A DNA stretch of 64,000 nt from Liolophura sinensis (GCF_032854445.1 NC_088297.1:22517127-22581126); one strand, 5' to 3'. Shown: positions 1-12,552, counted from the stretch's first letter. Program-made: numbers and translations. Notes: generated by a model not told the origin, from the sequence alone.

Positions 1-1595
1 GACCACGCTTAATTTGACGATCACGCTGAATCTGACGGTTAGCCGAATCTGACGATTACGCTGAATCTGACGGTTAGCCGAATCTGACGATCCCGCTGAA
101 TCTGACGGTTAGCCAAATGTGACGATCACGCTGAATCTGACGATCACGCTGAATGTGAGTGTCTTGCCATCATGCTCTATGGCCATTATGCGCGAAGTAC
201 ATGTATGAGACATTCAGGTTGTGACGAACGACCATCAAGTACGCTAGACCATAACACTTTGTGTGGCCGTCACGCTGCGGATGACGTCACATCCCATGAC
301 CATCACACTGTTCGTAACCATCAAGCTGTTATCATCAAGCTGTGCGTGATCGTCACGCGGTATGTGACTACCTAACATTGTGACCATCAAGCTGTGTGTG
401 ACTATCAAGCTGCATGTGTGTGACCATCACGCTGTTAGTGATCTTCAGACTATGTGTAACCATCAAGCTATGCGTGATCAAAAGGCTGTGTGTGACCATC
501 AGGCTGTGTGCTATCATCAAGCTCTGTGTGCTCATCACGCCGTATGTGACCAACACGCTATGCTTGGTCATCAGGCTGTATGTGACCATAAGGATGTGTG
601 TGATTACCAAGCTGTGCATGACCATCATGTTATGTGTGACCATCAGGCTGTGTGAGATCATCAGTCTGTGCCTGACCATTATGTTTTGTGTGACCATCAA
701 GTTTTGAGTGACTGTCAGGCTGTGCGTGATCATCACGCCGCATGTAACCATCAAGCTGTGTGTCATCATCACGCCGTATGTGACCAACATTTTGTGTGTG
801 ACCATCAAGTTGTGTGTGACCACCAAGTTGTGTGATCATCATGCCGTATGTGACCATCAAATTTTGCGTGATCATCAAGCTGTGTGTGACCATCAAGTTG
901 TGTGTGACCATCAAGTTGTGTGTGATCATCACGCCGTATGTAACCATCAAGCGGAGTGTGATCATCACACCGTATGTGACCATCAAGTTGTGTGTGACCA
1001 TCAAGTTGTGTGTGATCATCACGCCGTATGTAACCATCAAGCGGAGTGTGATCATCACACCGTATGTGACCATCATTTTGTGTGTGACCATCAAGTTGTG
1101 TGTGATCATCAAGCTGTGTGTGATCATCATGCCGTATGTGACCATCATTTTGTGTGTCACCATCAAGTTGTGTGTGGTCATCAAGTTGTGTGTGATCATC
1201 AAGTTGTGTGTGATCATCATGCCGTATGTGACCATCATTTTGTGTGTGGCCATCAAGTTGTGTGTGATCATCAAGCTGTGTGTGATCATCATGCCGTATG
1301 TGACCATCATTTTGTGTGTGACCATCATGTTGTGCGTGACCATCAAGTTGTGTGTGATCATCATGCCGTATGTGACCATCATTTTGTGTGTGACCATCAA
1401 GTTGTGTGTGACCATCAAGCTGTGTGTGATCATCATGCCGTATGCGACCACCATTTTGTGTGTGACCATCAAGCTGTGTGTGATCATCACGCCGTGTGTG
1501 AGCATCACGCAGTATGTGACCATTAAGCTGCAAGCTGTGTGTGAACATCATGTGTGACCTTCACGCTGTATGTGACCATCACGTTGTGTGTGACA
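1..1595. repeat. 18-bp-period tandem repeat (minisatellite/VNTR)
   Basis: Degenerate tandem array. Bases 1-170 repeat a unit like GAATCTGACGATCACGCT. From about 290 to 1595 the unit is like TGTGTGACCATCAAGTTG, alternating with GATCATCACGCCGTATG variants. The period is 18 bp, so it is a multiple of three, and long frames stay open on both strands: hexapeptides such as CDHQAV on plus and HTQLDG on minus. These frames are a by-product of the period and I do not call them genes. The array runs off the left edge of the window. Confidence 0.93.
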
Positions 1596-1599
1596 AATG

Positions 1600-2600
1600 T
1601 GGGTAAATTTTGAAAATTGCCAGGCTCATTTTATCCTCCTTAATAGCTTCTTTTATTTTATTTATTCTAAAATAAAGTTACTTTATCACAGGCATATGGA
1701 AGCGCCATGAAGATGAAAAAGACAATGGAATATACGATTCACGTTTTCGTGGAAAGGATAAGATGACGACAAATTAGTGGGCTCTACACGTACTAGTATA
1801 AACCGCAGAAATGCATATAGGCTGAAAACCTTTGTTTTAGGAGGGATGATGAAATATTTGTTTGTGTCTCTCTTTCTTCCTTTCTTTGCTTCCTTAATAT
1901 CATGTGTGGCTTGACATTGTTTACTGAAGACAGCAGATCCCGGTACACAGTACACGCACACACACTCGCACTCACCCACCAGACTGATTATGGTATTGAT
2001 AAGTTAAACCTTTAGCCTTTATACTGAACGCGATATGAGATATCACCAAGATGGCTTATTTTATAAAACCAAGCTGACACTGATTCAACTCGGAATCGAA
2101 CCCCCGTCTGCCGCTAATTCAAGATACTTTCATTAATCTATGTTATAAGATCAAGCTGACCTGACACTCTCAGTCAAATGTGTGCGTCACGCACTATAGT
2201 CTCATGTCGAGGCGTCTTTTACTTTCTATTTCTTAAACCCAACACGCCGTGAAAAATTCCGTTTTCTGAGAAATCTGAATTCTGCCTAGTCATCATTATG
2301 AGTGTGAAGGCCCAGAGCATGAATTATAAATGTATGGATTATTGTTGAAGCTGACTATATATATACCGGATCTTGTGTGTCGACCATATACACGTGACCG
2401 TGCACGTCTGTCTGAATTCGTCAGTACTTATCTTTTCGACTTCCTGGTTTCGTGAGATTCTATGTCAGCTGGTCACTAAACGACTGTGACATGTCATTGA
2501 TAACGAATTACAGTTGTGTTAGGAGTATTTAGAGTGTTTCGCGCATGTCAACCGGACAGGCTGACCTGGCTATTGATTCATACCCCAGTCTCCGCCTCAT
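1600..2600. other. Non-coding stretch, no gene seen
   Basis: AT-rich single-copy-looking sequence between the tandem repeat and the hydrolase promoter. A B-box-like stretch on minus near 2085-2115 (GGTTCGATTCC) hints at an old tRNA-derived SINE head, but no full tRNA fold is present. I see no coding region. Confidence 0.4.
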
Positions 2601-2606
2601 GCACGC

Positions 2607-2616
2607 TATATATAGA
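2607..2616 (+). promoter_or_regulatory. TATA box of the hydrolase gene
   Basis: TATATATAGA lies about 30 bp upstream of a short non-coding exon that ends in a consensus donor (CAA|GTAAGG at 2714). Position and spacing suit a core promoter with a start site near 2640. The assignment to the hydrolase is inference from order and the splice signals. Confidence 0.45.
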
Positions 2617-2639
2617 GGTTAAAAACACACGTGCTTGCA

Positions 2640-2713
2640 GAAAGCTGGCAGCGCGAGATTAGTCAGTCGTAGGACTTTGCGGAGCGACATTTCAAAAAAG
2701 ACAACATTTACAA
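2640..2713 (+). other. Probable 5' untranslated exon of the hydrolase gene
   Basis: The segment begins about 30 bp after the TATA box and ends at a consensus 5' splice site (GTAAGGA from 2714). It has no ATG in a useful frame. The matching acceptor is TCTTTTCAG ending at 4720, 14 bp before the hydrolase ATG, giving an intron of about 2.0 kb. The start is a guess from TATA spacing. Confidence 0.4.
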
Positions 2714-4720
2714 GTAAGGATTTTCAAATGTATGCATTTTGATTACAACTGAATTGTACTTGGTAATGTTATGATAATGTTAACTGTAAATATGCATAAA
2801 CCTGTACGCTTCATCGTTGTTTAAAGTGCTTGCTCCTTGCGACTATTGGGCACTTGACAAATACAGCTCTCCCTGTTTTGGACGTGGAGTTGGGGCAGGC
2901 GCTTTATCGCTTACTTCACACCGGGCACTCATGTCGTCATGTATAAGAAAAATTCTCGAGGACGGCGTTAAACACCGATGAAGTAATTAATTAATTGACT
3001 AAAAATAGGACATTTAGTGAAGCGTGGCCAGCCCATACATCATGTATATCGCATGAAACCGGTATGTCAGATGTTGGATTTTATTGGTTGCGCGTGGCCA
3101 TTTTCTAACTATATCATAGTCGCTCGTGTCCGTCGTACGTGTATCACTATACAGTGTACATATGCATATATTGTAAAATACTGGCCAATAACATTGTGGT
3201 ACATTTAGTAGTTTTGGCAGCCAGTTGACAGGAAACACTTCAAGTATCTGAACTTCAGAGGTAGATGAATAGACGATCAGTCGCTTTAGGCTTGTGTCCG
3301 TCCGGCTCATACATCCGGGTCATACTTTTTTCTGCTTGTTATAAATCAAGAAATCGAAAATACTGAGAAGAACGTTCGTTCTTCTGAGTAAGAGAAGAAT
3401 ACTAACTTTTACTCTGCCTCGGGTGTATGGGACATCATTATGTGTAAAAAAAAAAAAAGCAGTGTTTTTCATTTCACAGCACTGAGTGTAATACAGCAGT
3501 AGATTTCATTTCCGTTAATTTAAATGGTTTCAGTTGGGCGCGCTGCTCTGCTCCTGAACGATAATCGTGTATGTGTTGACGATGCGCAAGTAGGGTACAC
3601 CAGAGAGTTTTACTGTTATTTGACAATAGCTCAGACAATTGGCTTTCACAAAAAAAATAATGGTAATTTTTTTTGTTGAGCAGTAAATCTTCTGTGTCAG
3701 TACTTCTTCGCCCGTGAGTTTGGCCACATTATAAATGACTTCGAATATGCTATTGATCATTTCATCTGTAAAAAAAAAACTTAGCGTCCAAGCTCATTGT
3801 TGTTAAGGATCCAAATTCGTCCCTAAAGCGACGGCATTTGGCTGTTAGTTGCCGCAAATCTCGACTTGGTGTCTGATCTGGATATCCTTCATATCGACCA
3901 GTCAACTGGGCAAGACTTTGTACTGGTCCTATCCGCAAAGTGTGAACAGGGCTGAAATGAAGTGAAGTAAAGGGGATTCCCCGTGGCTTTTTATTCTCTT
4001 CATAGTTCAGTCATTCACGACTTCGAGGGGCAACGTGTCTCTGACAGCGGAGTCAACCACGTACTCCTGGAGCCACGTTTTACCGAGTTAGGGGCGGTTT
4101 CGACTTTTCACGCACTATGTCGCGAGATCAGAAATTTTCCAACTTGACATACGCATTGCAAACAAGAATTTCTTTCTCAGGCGTCTGTCTTACCGAGCAA
4201 AGCGAACTGATTGAAGAGAACATCTTAGTGGACTAACTTCATTCTAAACGTCAGACCATTAAGCTATGAGGTTTCGTGTTCAAATCCAGTACTAGGCTGG
4301 CTAAGGCCTTACGCCTATAGTTTTGTCAGGCATCAGGCGAAGGATGTTGGTTTTACCTAAGAACTGCGATGTAAACCTACAGCACATTTATACTTAGTTT
4401 ATCGTTATGTAACAGCTTCTTTGTGTCTTGCAGGGTAATACGTCAGTATAAAGCCCAAGAAAAATTTGCAAATTTACCCATTAGAAATGCGCTGTAGTTT
4501 ACCATTTTCCCATATACTAGGCATGTATATTTGTAAACTGTGTTCACAATATTTTGGGACTGATATATGGTTATGTTAGGGAGTCAAACGTTGTTGTTGT
4601 ATAACGACATACGAAGGATAAAAATGCTATAATAATTCTACAAAACCATTGTCCACCCCCAGCAGTCATAACAGTGAGACGTTCTTCTGTGTGTACATAG
4701 ATGTACTTGTGTCTTTTCAG
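2714..4720 (+). other. Probable 5'-UTR intron of the hydrolase gene
   Basis: It starts with GTAAGG and ends with a pyrimidine tract and CAG. Inside, 2925-2998 resembles a worn copy of the V-type SINE tail (ATAAG...ATTCT..GAGGACGGCGTTAAACACCGAT). Near 4250-4330 there is a B-box-like GTGTTCAAATCC stretch. No coding exon was found. Confidence 0.35.
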
Positions 4721-4734
4721 ATTAAAATCGAAAA

Positions 4735-5429
4735 ATGGGTCGTGAAAAGGTAACATTCGATTCCGAGAACAAGGCCGGGAAGTGCGAGGGTGTGTTACAA
4801 GGGGACTTCTCCCAGACCAAGAAGGGGCTGATCGTCCTCCAGGAATGGTTGGGGTATGAACGAAACAGATTCAGAACGAGGCGGAGGAGATCGGTAACCT
4901 CGGAAAGTTCATCACCCTGGTACCTGACTTGTATCGGGGTAAACTGGCGGACAGATAACGAAGAGGCTGGTCACCTGATGAACAACTTGGAATTTGGCCC
5001 GGCGCCATTGCCGATATCCGGGGGCGCCGCCAAGTTCCTCCTGTCGAAAGGCTGCACCAGCGTTGGCGTCACCGGGTTTTGTATGGGCGGAGCATTGGCG
5101 ATGGCGTCGGCAGCGTTAGGTGTCCGAGATCTGCGCAGGCAGCAACCGTTCTACGGCATCCCCGGGGCGTCGCTGGCGGACGTGTCCAAGATTAAGATCC
5201 CTGTACAAGGTCACTTCGGAGAGAAGGACGAGTTGGAGGGATTTTCATCACCAAAAGACGTCAAGGCGCTGGAAGAAAAGTTTAAGAGCGGTGGCGTCCA
5301 ATACGAACTGTTTAATTATCCTGCAGGGCACGCCTTCACCAAACTCCACAGGTTCCTAATTACAACGCCGACTGCTGCAAAACTGCGTTCGGCCGCCTTG
5401 TCGAGTTCATGAACAAAAACCTGAAGTAA
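4735..5429 (+). pseudogene. Dienelactone hydrolase family gene with several frame disruptions
   Basis: An open frame of 225 codons (4735-5412) covers most of a dienelactone-hydrolase-like alpha/beta-hydrolase. This family hydrolyses lactone or ester substrates through a Cys-Asp-His triad. The nucleophile elbow is visible as VGVTGFCMGGALAMASAAL, the acid as HFGEKDELEGFSSP, and the histidine as NYPAGHAFT. Between these good blocks the frame leaves the family and returns. Three out-of-frame stretches lie after QEW, after MNNLEF and after SAALGV, and a fourth after GHAFT runs to the end. In the shifted frames the expected protein is still readable (IGNLGKFITLVPDLYRGKLA; PGAIADIRGAA; FGRLVEFMNKNLK followed by TAA at 5427-5429). 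So the indels are recent, or they are assembly errors. An acceptor (TCTTTTCAG) 14 bp upstream of the ATG argues against a processed retrocopy. Family assignment is firm; pseudogene status is not. Confidence 0.65.
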
Positions 5430-6200
5430 TTCATATCTGAATGAACTGCATATATCACGTGTTGCTGTGTAAGCCAAGCGAAAATTTGCTATTGTTTACA
5501 CAAACGCATTAACTGCCTATGCCGTATTGGAATCGATTATTCCAGTTTTTGACTGATTTTTCTGTCAGTTTTATTTTTTTATGTATGAGCGTTTTCATTC
5601 ATCTCATTGAACAGAGGTCCATTAAGTTAATACAGTCTGTAATGAGGCTTGCATTTAATAATATAGACATGTTAAATGCCTTACTAAAATTTCTACCGTA
5701 AATCAACTTTTGTTTTGATTGTATCTTTATTACGAATATTGTGAGCACAGCGAAAGTGTAGAGAGCGCCTGTAAAATCACCTAGTCAGTCTTGATTCAAG
5801 AAATAAATGTGCCGGGGCTACCCTGTTGGGAATTTGATCCAACGACCTTTGGTTTTAAATCCACGCTTCAATGACTAGAAATAAAGGGAATGCCCTACAG
5901 CCCGGATACTAATATATACAGCCCCGGATATACAGCCCTGTTACATGAACAAGCCCGTATGAAAACAGACTGGAAATTCTCTTGGATAATACTTATAAGG
6001 CCAGAGGCCATATTTATCAATTTCGTAAGACTTAGTTCAAAAATTTGAACCCAGCTACAATGAAAATGTCTTACTTTAGGAAGTTTGTACATTTGATTCT
6101 TTACTGATTGACATTGTACCAACCACAATGTGACTTCTTTTAGCTTTTTTAGCACTTGAAATGTGTGCACTTGCAATAAGTCTTAAGTTTTGTGATAAAT
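5430..6200. other. Downstream of the hydrolase; no gene seen
   Basis: AT-rich sequence, with an AATAAA at 5802-5807 that could serve as poly(A) signal of the hydrolase transcript. The stretch 5815-5875 has a weak tRNA-like (B-box) look on minus. No coding region is supported. Confidence 0.35.
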
Positions 6201-6204
6201 ATGA

Positions 6205-6960
6205 GCCTATCCTGTCCGAGAATTTCAGAGGTGTCTTAGACTTGTAGGATTGGTGTCAAGATTTAGCTTCTGGTCCTATTACATGGATTATAACCTGTTA
6301 AACAGCGCGCTGCCATTTCTGAGAAACGTCCTCTTGTCGGCATTCAGAATAGCCTATGACTATAGAGGCATATAGTCCTGCACAATATAAACACATTCAC
6401 TAACGTAGGCGTTTGATTTACTATCTGTCAGCTTCAGTTCAGTTGATAGTCTTTTATAGCCACTGTTTGCGGGTGATTTTTTCCAAATTCAGAGTTCTTC
6501 AACGACCTGTTTACACAACCGTATGCAGAACAGAAAACCATTTCGTGGAAAAATTTGATAACCATGTTGTCACTTTTTAACCTTTTTTTAACACTGAACT
6601 AAAAGGCGAAACTCTGGCGGCTCGTAAAGGTTGGACTTGTATGACGTAATTCGACGGAGACTACCGAGTGTTGGCGGGAGAGAACACACAACTCTTTAAC
6701 CTTTTTTTAACACTGAACTAAAAGGCGAAACTCTGGCGGCTCGTAAAGATTGGACTTGTATGACGTAATTCGACGGAGACTGCCGAGTGTTGGCGGGAGA
6801 GAACACATACAACCTGCCTTATGACCTAGTGGTTTTAAGTGCCATATTACTCAGAATAATGTTTTCTTTTTCAGTATTTGGTTAGGCTCAATTTGGCAGT
6901 GTATACAGGGACAGTTAATTATGAATAAATAGTAAATCTGGACACTAGTCAGAGGCACGC
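6205..6960 (+). repeat. Dispersed repeat, copy 1 (partner at 38505-39625)
   Basis: Blocks along this segment match 38505-39625 in the same order. They include the start (TTTAGCTTCTGGTCCTATTAC versus CTCAGCTACTGGGCCTAATTA), a middle block, the block encoding EQxTISWxNLI, and the tail (GTTTTAAGTGCC...GATTATGAATAAATA-like). This copy lacks the first coding block of its partner. I do not recognise the family. Because an intron-like block with its acceptor is shared, the copying was at DNA level. Confidence 0.6.
6577..6810. repeat. 119-bp direct tandem duplication
   Basis: Two adjacent copies of a 119-bp unit (from TTTAACCTTTTTTTAACACTGAAC to GGCGGGAGAGAACACA) are almost identical; AAAGGCGAAACTCTGGCGG occurs at 6602 and again at 6721. 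The duplication lies inside the dispersed repeat and is absent from the partner copy at 39380-39470, so it happened after the two copies parted. Confidence 0.85.
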
Positions 6961-7826
6961 TTGTAATACTATTGCTGAACTTAAAGTTGAACTTTGCAAG
7001 TTTCTTCATGACATTTCTAAGAAAACTTAATGTATACAAATAAAAATGACTATCATGGTATAGTATAGTGTAAACGCACAAAAATTTAAGACTTAAATTT
7101 CGTGATCCAGAGGGTCAGGTAATTCCAAGGTTTGATCTCCTAAAACCCATATCAGATTCTTCCGTTGACATCCATACTCCTTCAGCTGTTGATGGAATTG
7201 ATTGATTGAAGCGCCAAAGTGCTGCCGTCACTGAAGTACATACCATGCCGAAGACACCAGACATGACATCCCACTCAGTCACATTATACTGACATTGGGC
7301 TTACCAGTACTGTTACTTTGCTTTAACCTCTCAGTGCTGAACGCCTAGCGACAAGTACCATTTTAAGGCCTTTGGTATAACCCGACCCGGGTTCGATCTG
7401 GCGGATTGTTTTGCTGTGTGGTTAAACCAGCTATAGTAAAAACAATCTGTGGTGGGGATATTAGTGGGTGAGTAGGAGTATGTACAGCTTATTGGTGGCA
7501 TGATTTGGCAGGTAGTTGGATCAGCTATGGTGGAAAGTCTTGCATGGGAGGATATTTGTCGGTGCGTAGGATTATGGATAACTTATTGGCGGAATTGTTT
7601 GGTAGTCGGTTAGATCAGCTATAATGGAAAGCCTGGGAAGTATAATTTGGGGGATGGACAGGCGTACCGACATTTACATGAGCCGTTAGGATAAAAACCC
7701 TGACTGAGGTAAATTGACAAGAGGCCCTGTTTCACCAGCTATGTGTGACCATTTGCCAACTATCACACCGTCGTCGCTGCTCTGTTTTTTCTCTCTATGC
7801 TGTACGTCTTAATTATGAATTACAGT

Positions 7827-8136
7827 CAAAACGTCGAACAGCCAAAACGTCGAAGTCAAAAGGTCGAATAGTAAAAACCAACAACGGAGAAGTTAGTGGG
7901 TATGCCTGTGTATATATATTTGACGTCTTTCGAGCGAACGGACTGGCAGTTCATCTTTTCACAAATTCTTCAGTTTTGTCGGCTGAGATACGATTTTTAT
8001 TAGATTGACTTATACATGCTGTATATATACACAGGCATACCCACTAACTTCTCCACTGTTGTTGTTTACTATTCGACCTTTTGACTCTAAGTATTCGACG
8101 TTTTGACTTTGATGTTTTGGCTGTTCGACGTTTTAA
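7827..8136. mobile_element. Inverted-repeat (MITE/foldback-like) element
   Basis: The left arm at 7827-7918 and the right arm at about 8020-8136 are near-perfect reverse complements around a spacer of about 100 bp. The arms contain repeats of AAAACGTCGAA / TCAAAAGGTCGAATAG and then the stretch GAGAAGTTAGTGGGTATGCC. It would fold into a long hairpin. No transposase frame is present and I found no clear target-site duplication, so the superfamily is unknown. The 87-codon open frame at 7745-8008 runs through it and looks accidental. Confidence 0.7.
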
Positions 8137-8594
8137 CCGGCACTCTTGATGATATCATAATATAATTCGTACGTTGTGAAGGTATTCAGTCTTATTCGAC
8201 TTTCACACGTGGCAGGATGGCCTAGAATTAAGAGCAAATGACAGTAGGTCTATCGTCTATTGCCTGACACACACTTCACAACTACCGACATTCAGTCGAC
8301 AACTGGTTACGATGGTAACAGCCACCGAGTACACACTAAACATTTATAAACCGATTTTTATCAAAATAATATGAGATTTTACCTTTCTCCTTAAGCTAAA
8401 TTGCAGTTTCAACAATTAAACTGACAAAAAACCAAGAAAATAAAAAGGAAGGTGTTTGAGTTCAACGGACGCAGATGGCTGAATGATTTACAACCAGAGA
8501 ATATCTAGTTTCATGAATTCTTTTCCTTTTGTAGGATTTCATCACAACTATTAATGATAAAATACACTCAACATCAAAGTGTATGTAAATTAGT
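8137..8594. other. Non-coding spacer
   Basis: AT-rich spacer between the inverted-repeat element and the first H3 duplication unit. I see no gene, repeat array or promoter in it. Confidence 0.4.
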
Positions 8595-8794
8595 TGTCTT
8601 CAAGATTGATGGCTCAAGTGTTCCTGCAATGAAAAGTGTTAAGACAAAATATAACGTATATTGGTAAAGTTGACATATTGCCATCATTTTATGAAATCAC
8701 CGTACTATGGTTAAGAGAAACAGCGTGTATATTGGAATGTTATCAATAAGGTTATCAATGCTTGATAGAGAGACTTCTTTCGGTGGAAGTAGTC

Positions 8795-8810
8795 GGCCCT
8801 GAAAAGGGCC
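8795..8810 (-). terminator. Histone 3' stem-loop of H3 copy A
   Basis: Reading minus, GGCCCTTTTCAGGGCC forms the six-base-pair stem and TTTC-type loop of replication-type histone mRNAs. It lies 28 bp after the stop codon. A purine-rich element (CCGAAAGAAGT on minus, near 8775-8785) follows at the right distance to pair with U7 snRNA. Such mRNAs are cut and left without a poly(A) tail. Confidence 0.93.
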
Positions 8811-8838
8811 TTTGGTATAATTCAGAGATGTTTCGGCA

Positions 8839-9255
<417 letters not shown>

Positions 9256-9339
9256 CTAGAATCAGCTGTCTTCAGGCAATGGTACGACTTATGGTCTTCA
9301 GCTTTTCGACTTGGAATGAAAACACAAATGTAAGCCAGG

Positions 9340-9348
9340 TATTTATAG
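9340..9348 (-). promoter_or_regulatory. TATA box of H3 copy A
   Basis: CTATAAATA on minus, about 90 bp before the ATG. The same box at the same distance precedes copies B and C, within a conserved stretch (CACCATGCTATAAATACCTGGC-like) that is the best conserved part of the upstream region. Confidence 0.85.
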
Positions 9349-9600
9349 CATGGTGGGTCCGGCGTAAGCTTGTGATTTCAGGAGAACAGCTTGGCAGCAC
9401 ACAAGAGTGTAGCAGACCCCCCTGGCTTTCGTGGCATGTACAGAATCACAAGGCTCTGCGTGAGATCAATATTCAACACGTTTGACAGATTTTCTTGACT
9501 AAACTTAATCCGTCAAGTTTTGTGAAGGACAGTCTCACACCTGCATACCTATATTTTTGCCACCCCCCCAAAAAAAAAGCGCACCTGCTTTACTCACGCC

Positions 9601-11699
9601 CACCCTCCCTTTTTGCTCTCTCCTTTTGCCATCTATTTCCAAACACCGCACAATAATAACATGTATTTCATGCCAAAAAGAGAAGCTAATGAATAATTTC
9701 GACCTTGACAAAAACCTCACAAACACATACGCCTATTATGAGTGTCGTCTTCCAAGGTGTCAAACAATATGAACGTGTTTAAAATATTTTGACAGAAGCA
9801 AATTGTGTTCTACATGTCTTGTTGTCATCAACAGTGGCATTTTCTTCAAACGTTAACTGGGATGATCTAAGCATTAAATCCGTCTTGTATCTGAAAAGTA
9901 GCAAAACTGTTTTGCATTTGAATCATTTATAGAAAAATCTATTCAAAGAATTTCCTTGGAAATTAAAGCTGTTTACGGGTAGAGCGAAATACTTAGAAAT
10001 TATAAGTTTTCATTGACTTTACTCACTCACTCACTCAAGGCCATCTGGTGTGACTGGGATTGGAAGGTTGAGGAAGGGTGTGGTGGGACGAAACCCCACT
10101 CCATACAAAAGCTTGCAAAAAAGCGTCTTCTATCCCTAGAAACCAGGACCTGTTCAACCGACTTACTGAAAAAGACAACTCATTGGGTCTTTACTTCTAA
10201 AAACGATCTTTCAAGAAATTGCTATAGAAGTGACTTTAATTGCTTTAATAAACAAGTTTCTTCACATTAATGTTGTCGTCCATTGTCAGTGTAGTAAAAC
10301 CACTCCATACGAATATATTGCATTCATATACCATTCGTAGTCCGTAAAAGGCGTTCCAAGTCAATAGTCGCAAGATCCATTTCCAAAACAACGTTGAACA
10401 CTAACTCCCAAAGACAAAGGTATGTAAGAAATTATACAAAGAGGAAATAAAGCCGGTAACACACAAAATAGAAGGAGTCATCAGTTTTCAATGATGCCGG
10501 GCAGACAATGGATATTCCAGGCATGAATTCCATATCAAAGTTCAAATTCTTAGTCCGTGAATGAGTTCCAGGTCAAATAACAATTACACAAGGTATCTCA
10601 GTCGCGCTTTAATGTTTAACTTCCTATTTTATACGTTTCTAATATCGATTGCTTTATTTTTCAGTTGATTTTCATGGTATTTTTTCAACTTTGCATTATC
10701 ATGTTGAAAGCCGTGAATGTTTCCTGGTTCTAATTAGTTGATCAGAAATACTGCCAAAGTGGCGTTAAACCCAATATTCAATGCTGGACAGTGTTGACGG
10801 AGACAACCAGGTGTCCTGGCGAAAGTTTTCTCCCTTGATCTGCTGGCGAGCCTGTCTTAACTTCTCTCTTTTTTTTCACTGGAAAAGAATTGCGAGAGAT
10901 AGCGGTTTAATTTCGGAGGAAAAAACAAGTAAAAACTTCACCATTACTGACCAGCTCTAAAACGCTTCTTGTTTATTGTATAAAACTTTGCAGTTTATTT
11001 TTTATAAACGAATGTAAAGCATTCCATTGGTCTTCTTGCCCATAGTACGGGACTACATTATTTCAAGACATAAGCTTACATAATTGACAGATACACAAAA
11101 TATTACATTTACTTTGGAACGTACATACTGATCAATAGGCCTAAGAAAACTGCTGCTAATTTGTGGGCCTACGTAAAAAGACTATGTTTAGTTCGTAAAT
11201 TATTATGCAATGTTGACATCCAGCACTGTATTTTTTCAATTTTTCTTCTTCTTCTTTTTTGGTGATATTTGGTGAAAACTGCAGAATGTCACAAGTTCAT
11301 AACAATTCACTTAATATCCCGTCCTCACTAGTTCTCCATCTCCCACCCACCACCCCTTCCTCATCCCCCCAGTAACACCCGCCCTCTATTGCCCAACCTG
11401 CAGCACATTACCCTTACAACCGTCTATCACCGGTCACGCTGTGCTCATATCTACATGTAGGTGGTGATTAAAAGCTTGACATCACAGGATGTTGGACGCC
11501 CACAGTTCAGGAGAAAATGCATTACTAGTACTTTTAATTGCTTTCTATTACTCCGCAAGTTGCCATGAGAATTTAAGGTTATTATCAAAACAGATGAAAG
11601 CAGGTCAATTCCATGCAATTCCAGAGTATTTTTCAAAATAAAGAATATGGTTCCTTCCAATCAAAATACAGACACTCCACATTAGGGGCGCTACAGACA
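9601..11699. other. Spacer between H3 copy A and the H3 pseudogene
   Basis: No gene found. Bases 10020-10140 (CACTCACTCACTCAAGGCCATCTGG and onward) match 16770-16885, a shared block that starts with the CACT tail of a SINE. A C-rich stretch lies at 11338-11371. The remainder is AT-rich and featureless to me. Confidence 0.5.
10020..10140 (+). repeat. Duplicated block with CACT tail (partner 16770-16885)
   Basis: A run of CACT repeats is followed by AAGGCCATCTGGTGTGAC, GGAAGGTTGAGGAAGGGTGTG and TACAAAAGCTTGC. The same order and near-identical sequence follow the full SINE at 16429-16786. Here only the end of the SINE tail survives. Confidence 0.75.
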
Positions 11700-11988
<289 letters not shown>

Positions 11989-12017
11989 TGCCGAAACATC
12001 ACTAATTTATTTCTAAA

Positions 12018-12033
12018 GGCCCTTTTCAGGGCC
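12018..12033 (+). terminator. Histone 3' stem-loop retained by the H3 pseudogene
   Basis: GGCCCTTTTCAGGGCC is identical to the stem-loops of copies A and B. It is followed by GACTACTTCCACCGAAAGAAGTC, which includes the U7-type purine element. It is preserved although the reading frame is dead. Confidence 0.92.
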
Positions 12034-12552
12034 GACTACTTCCACCGAAAGAAGTCTTTCTACTAAGCATATATAACCTTATTTAAATGTGTTTTTCTTA
12101 TATTACCCATAGATGCAAACTTTGCGTTACTTTCTTATGACAGATGTATTGGATCTAACCCGATGTGCTAACTCACGTTGATATTACTGCAGTACACAAG
12201 CTATGTTTGTCCCAACTATCACGATGATATCACGCGCTAACATCATCGTTTGACTGTTATTACATGGAGCGGGAGTCAAATTTACCAATTTATGTTATTG
12301 TTGTCCATTTTGACGTTTTTGAATCGCACGGTTACTTCAGTCATATTTTAACATATTTAACAGTCATATTTATCTACGACTAAAAAATAACTGGCTCGCA
12401 TGTACATATTTCGCTCTTGGAACCAGACATATCTGAATTGATCATCATTTTTTATAAATAAATTTAAGGATAAAACACCCATAACAAATCAAACGATGAT
12501 TCTCTCATATTCATAGAACGCAGATATAATCAACACTTTAAATCACGGCGTT

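Noticed and set aside
368-1557. Six long open frames on both strands (up to 297 codons)
   Set aside because: They come from the 18-bp tandem repeat, whose period is a multiple of three; no start context, no family, both strands open at once.
2085-2120. tRNA-like B box on minus (also near 4290 and 5840)
   Set aside because: Only the T-arm-like part is present; no full cloverleaf can be drawn. At most old SINE heads.
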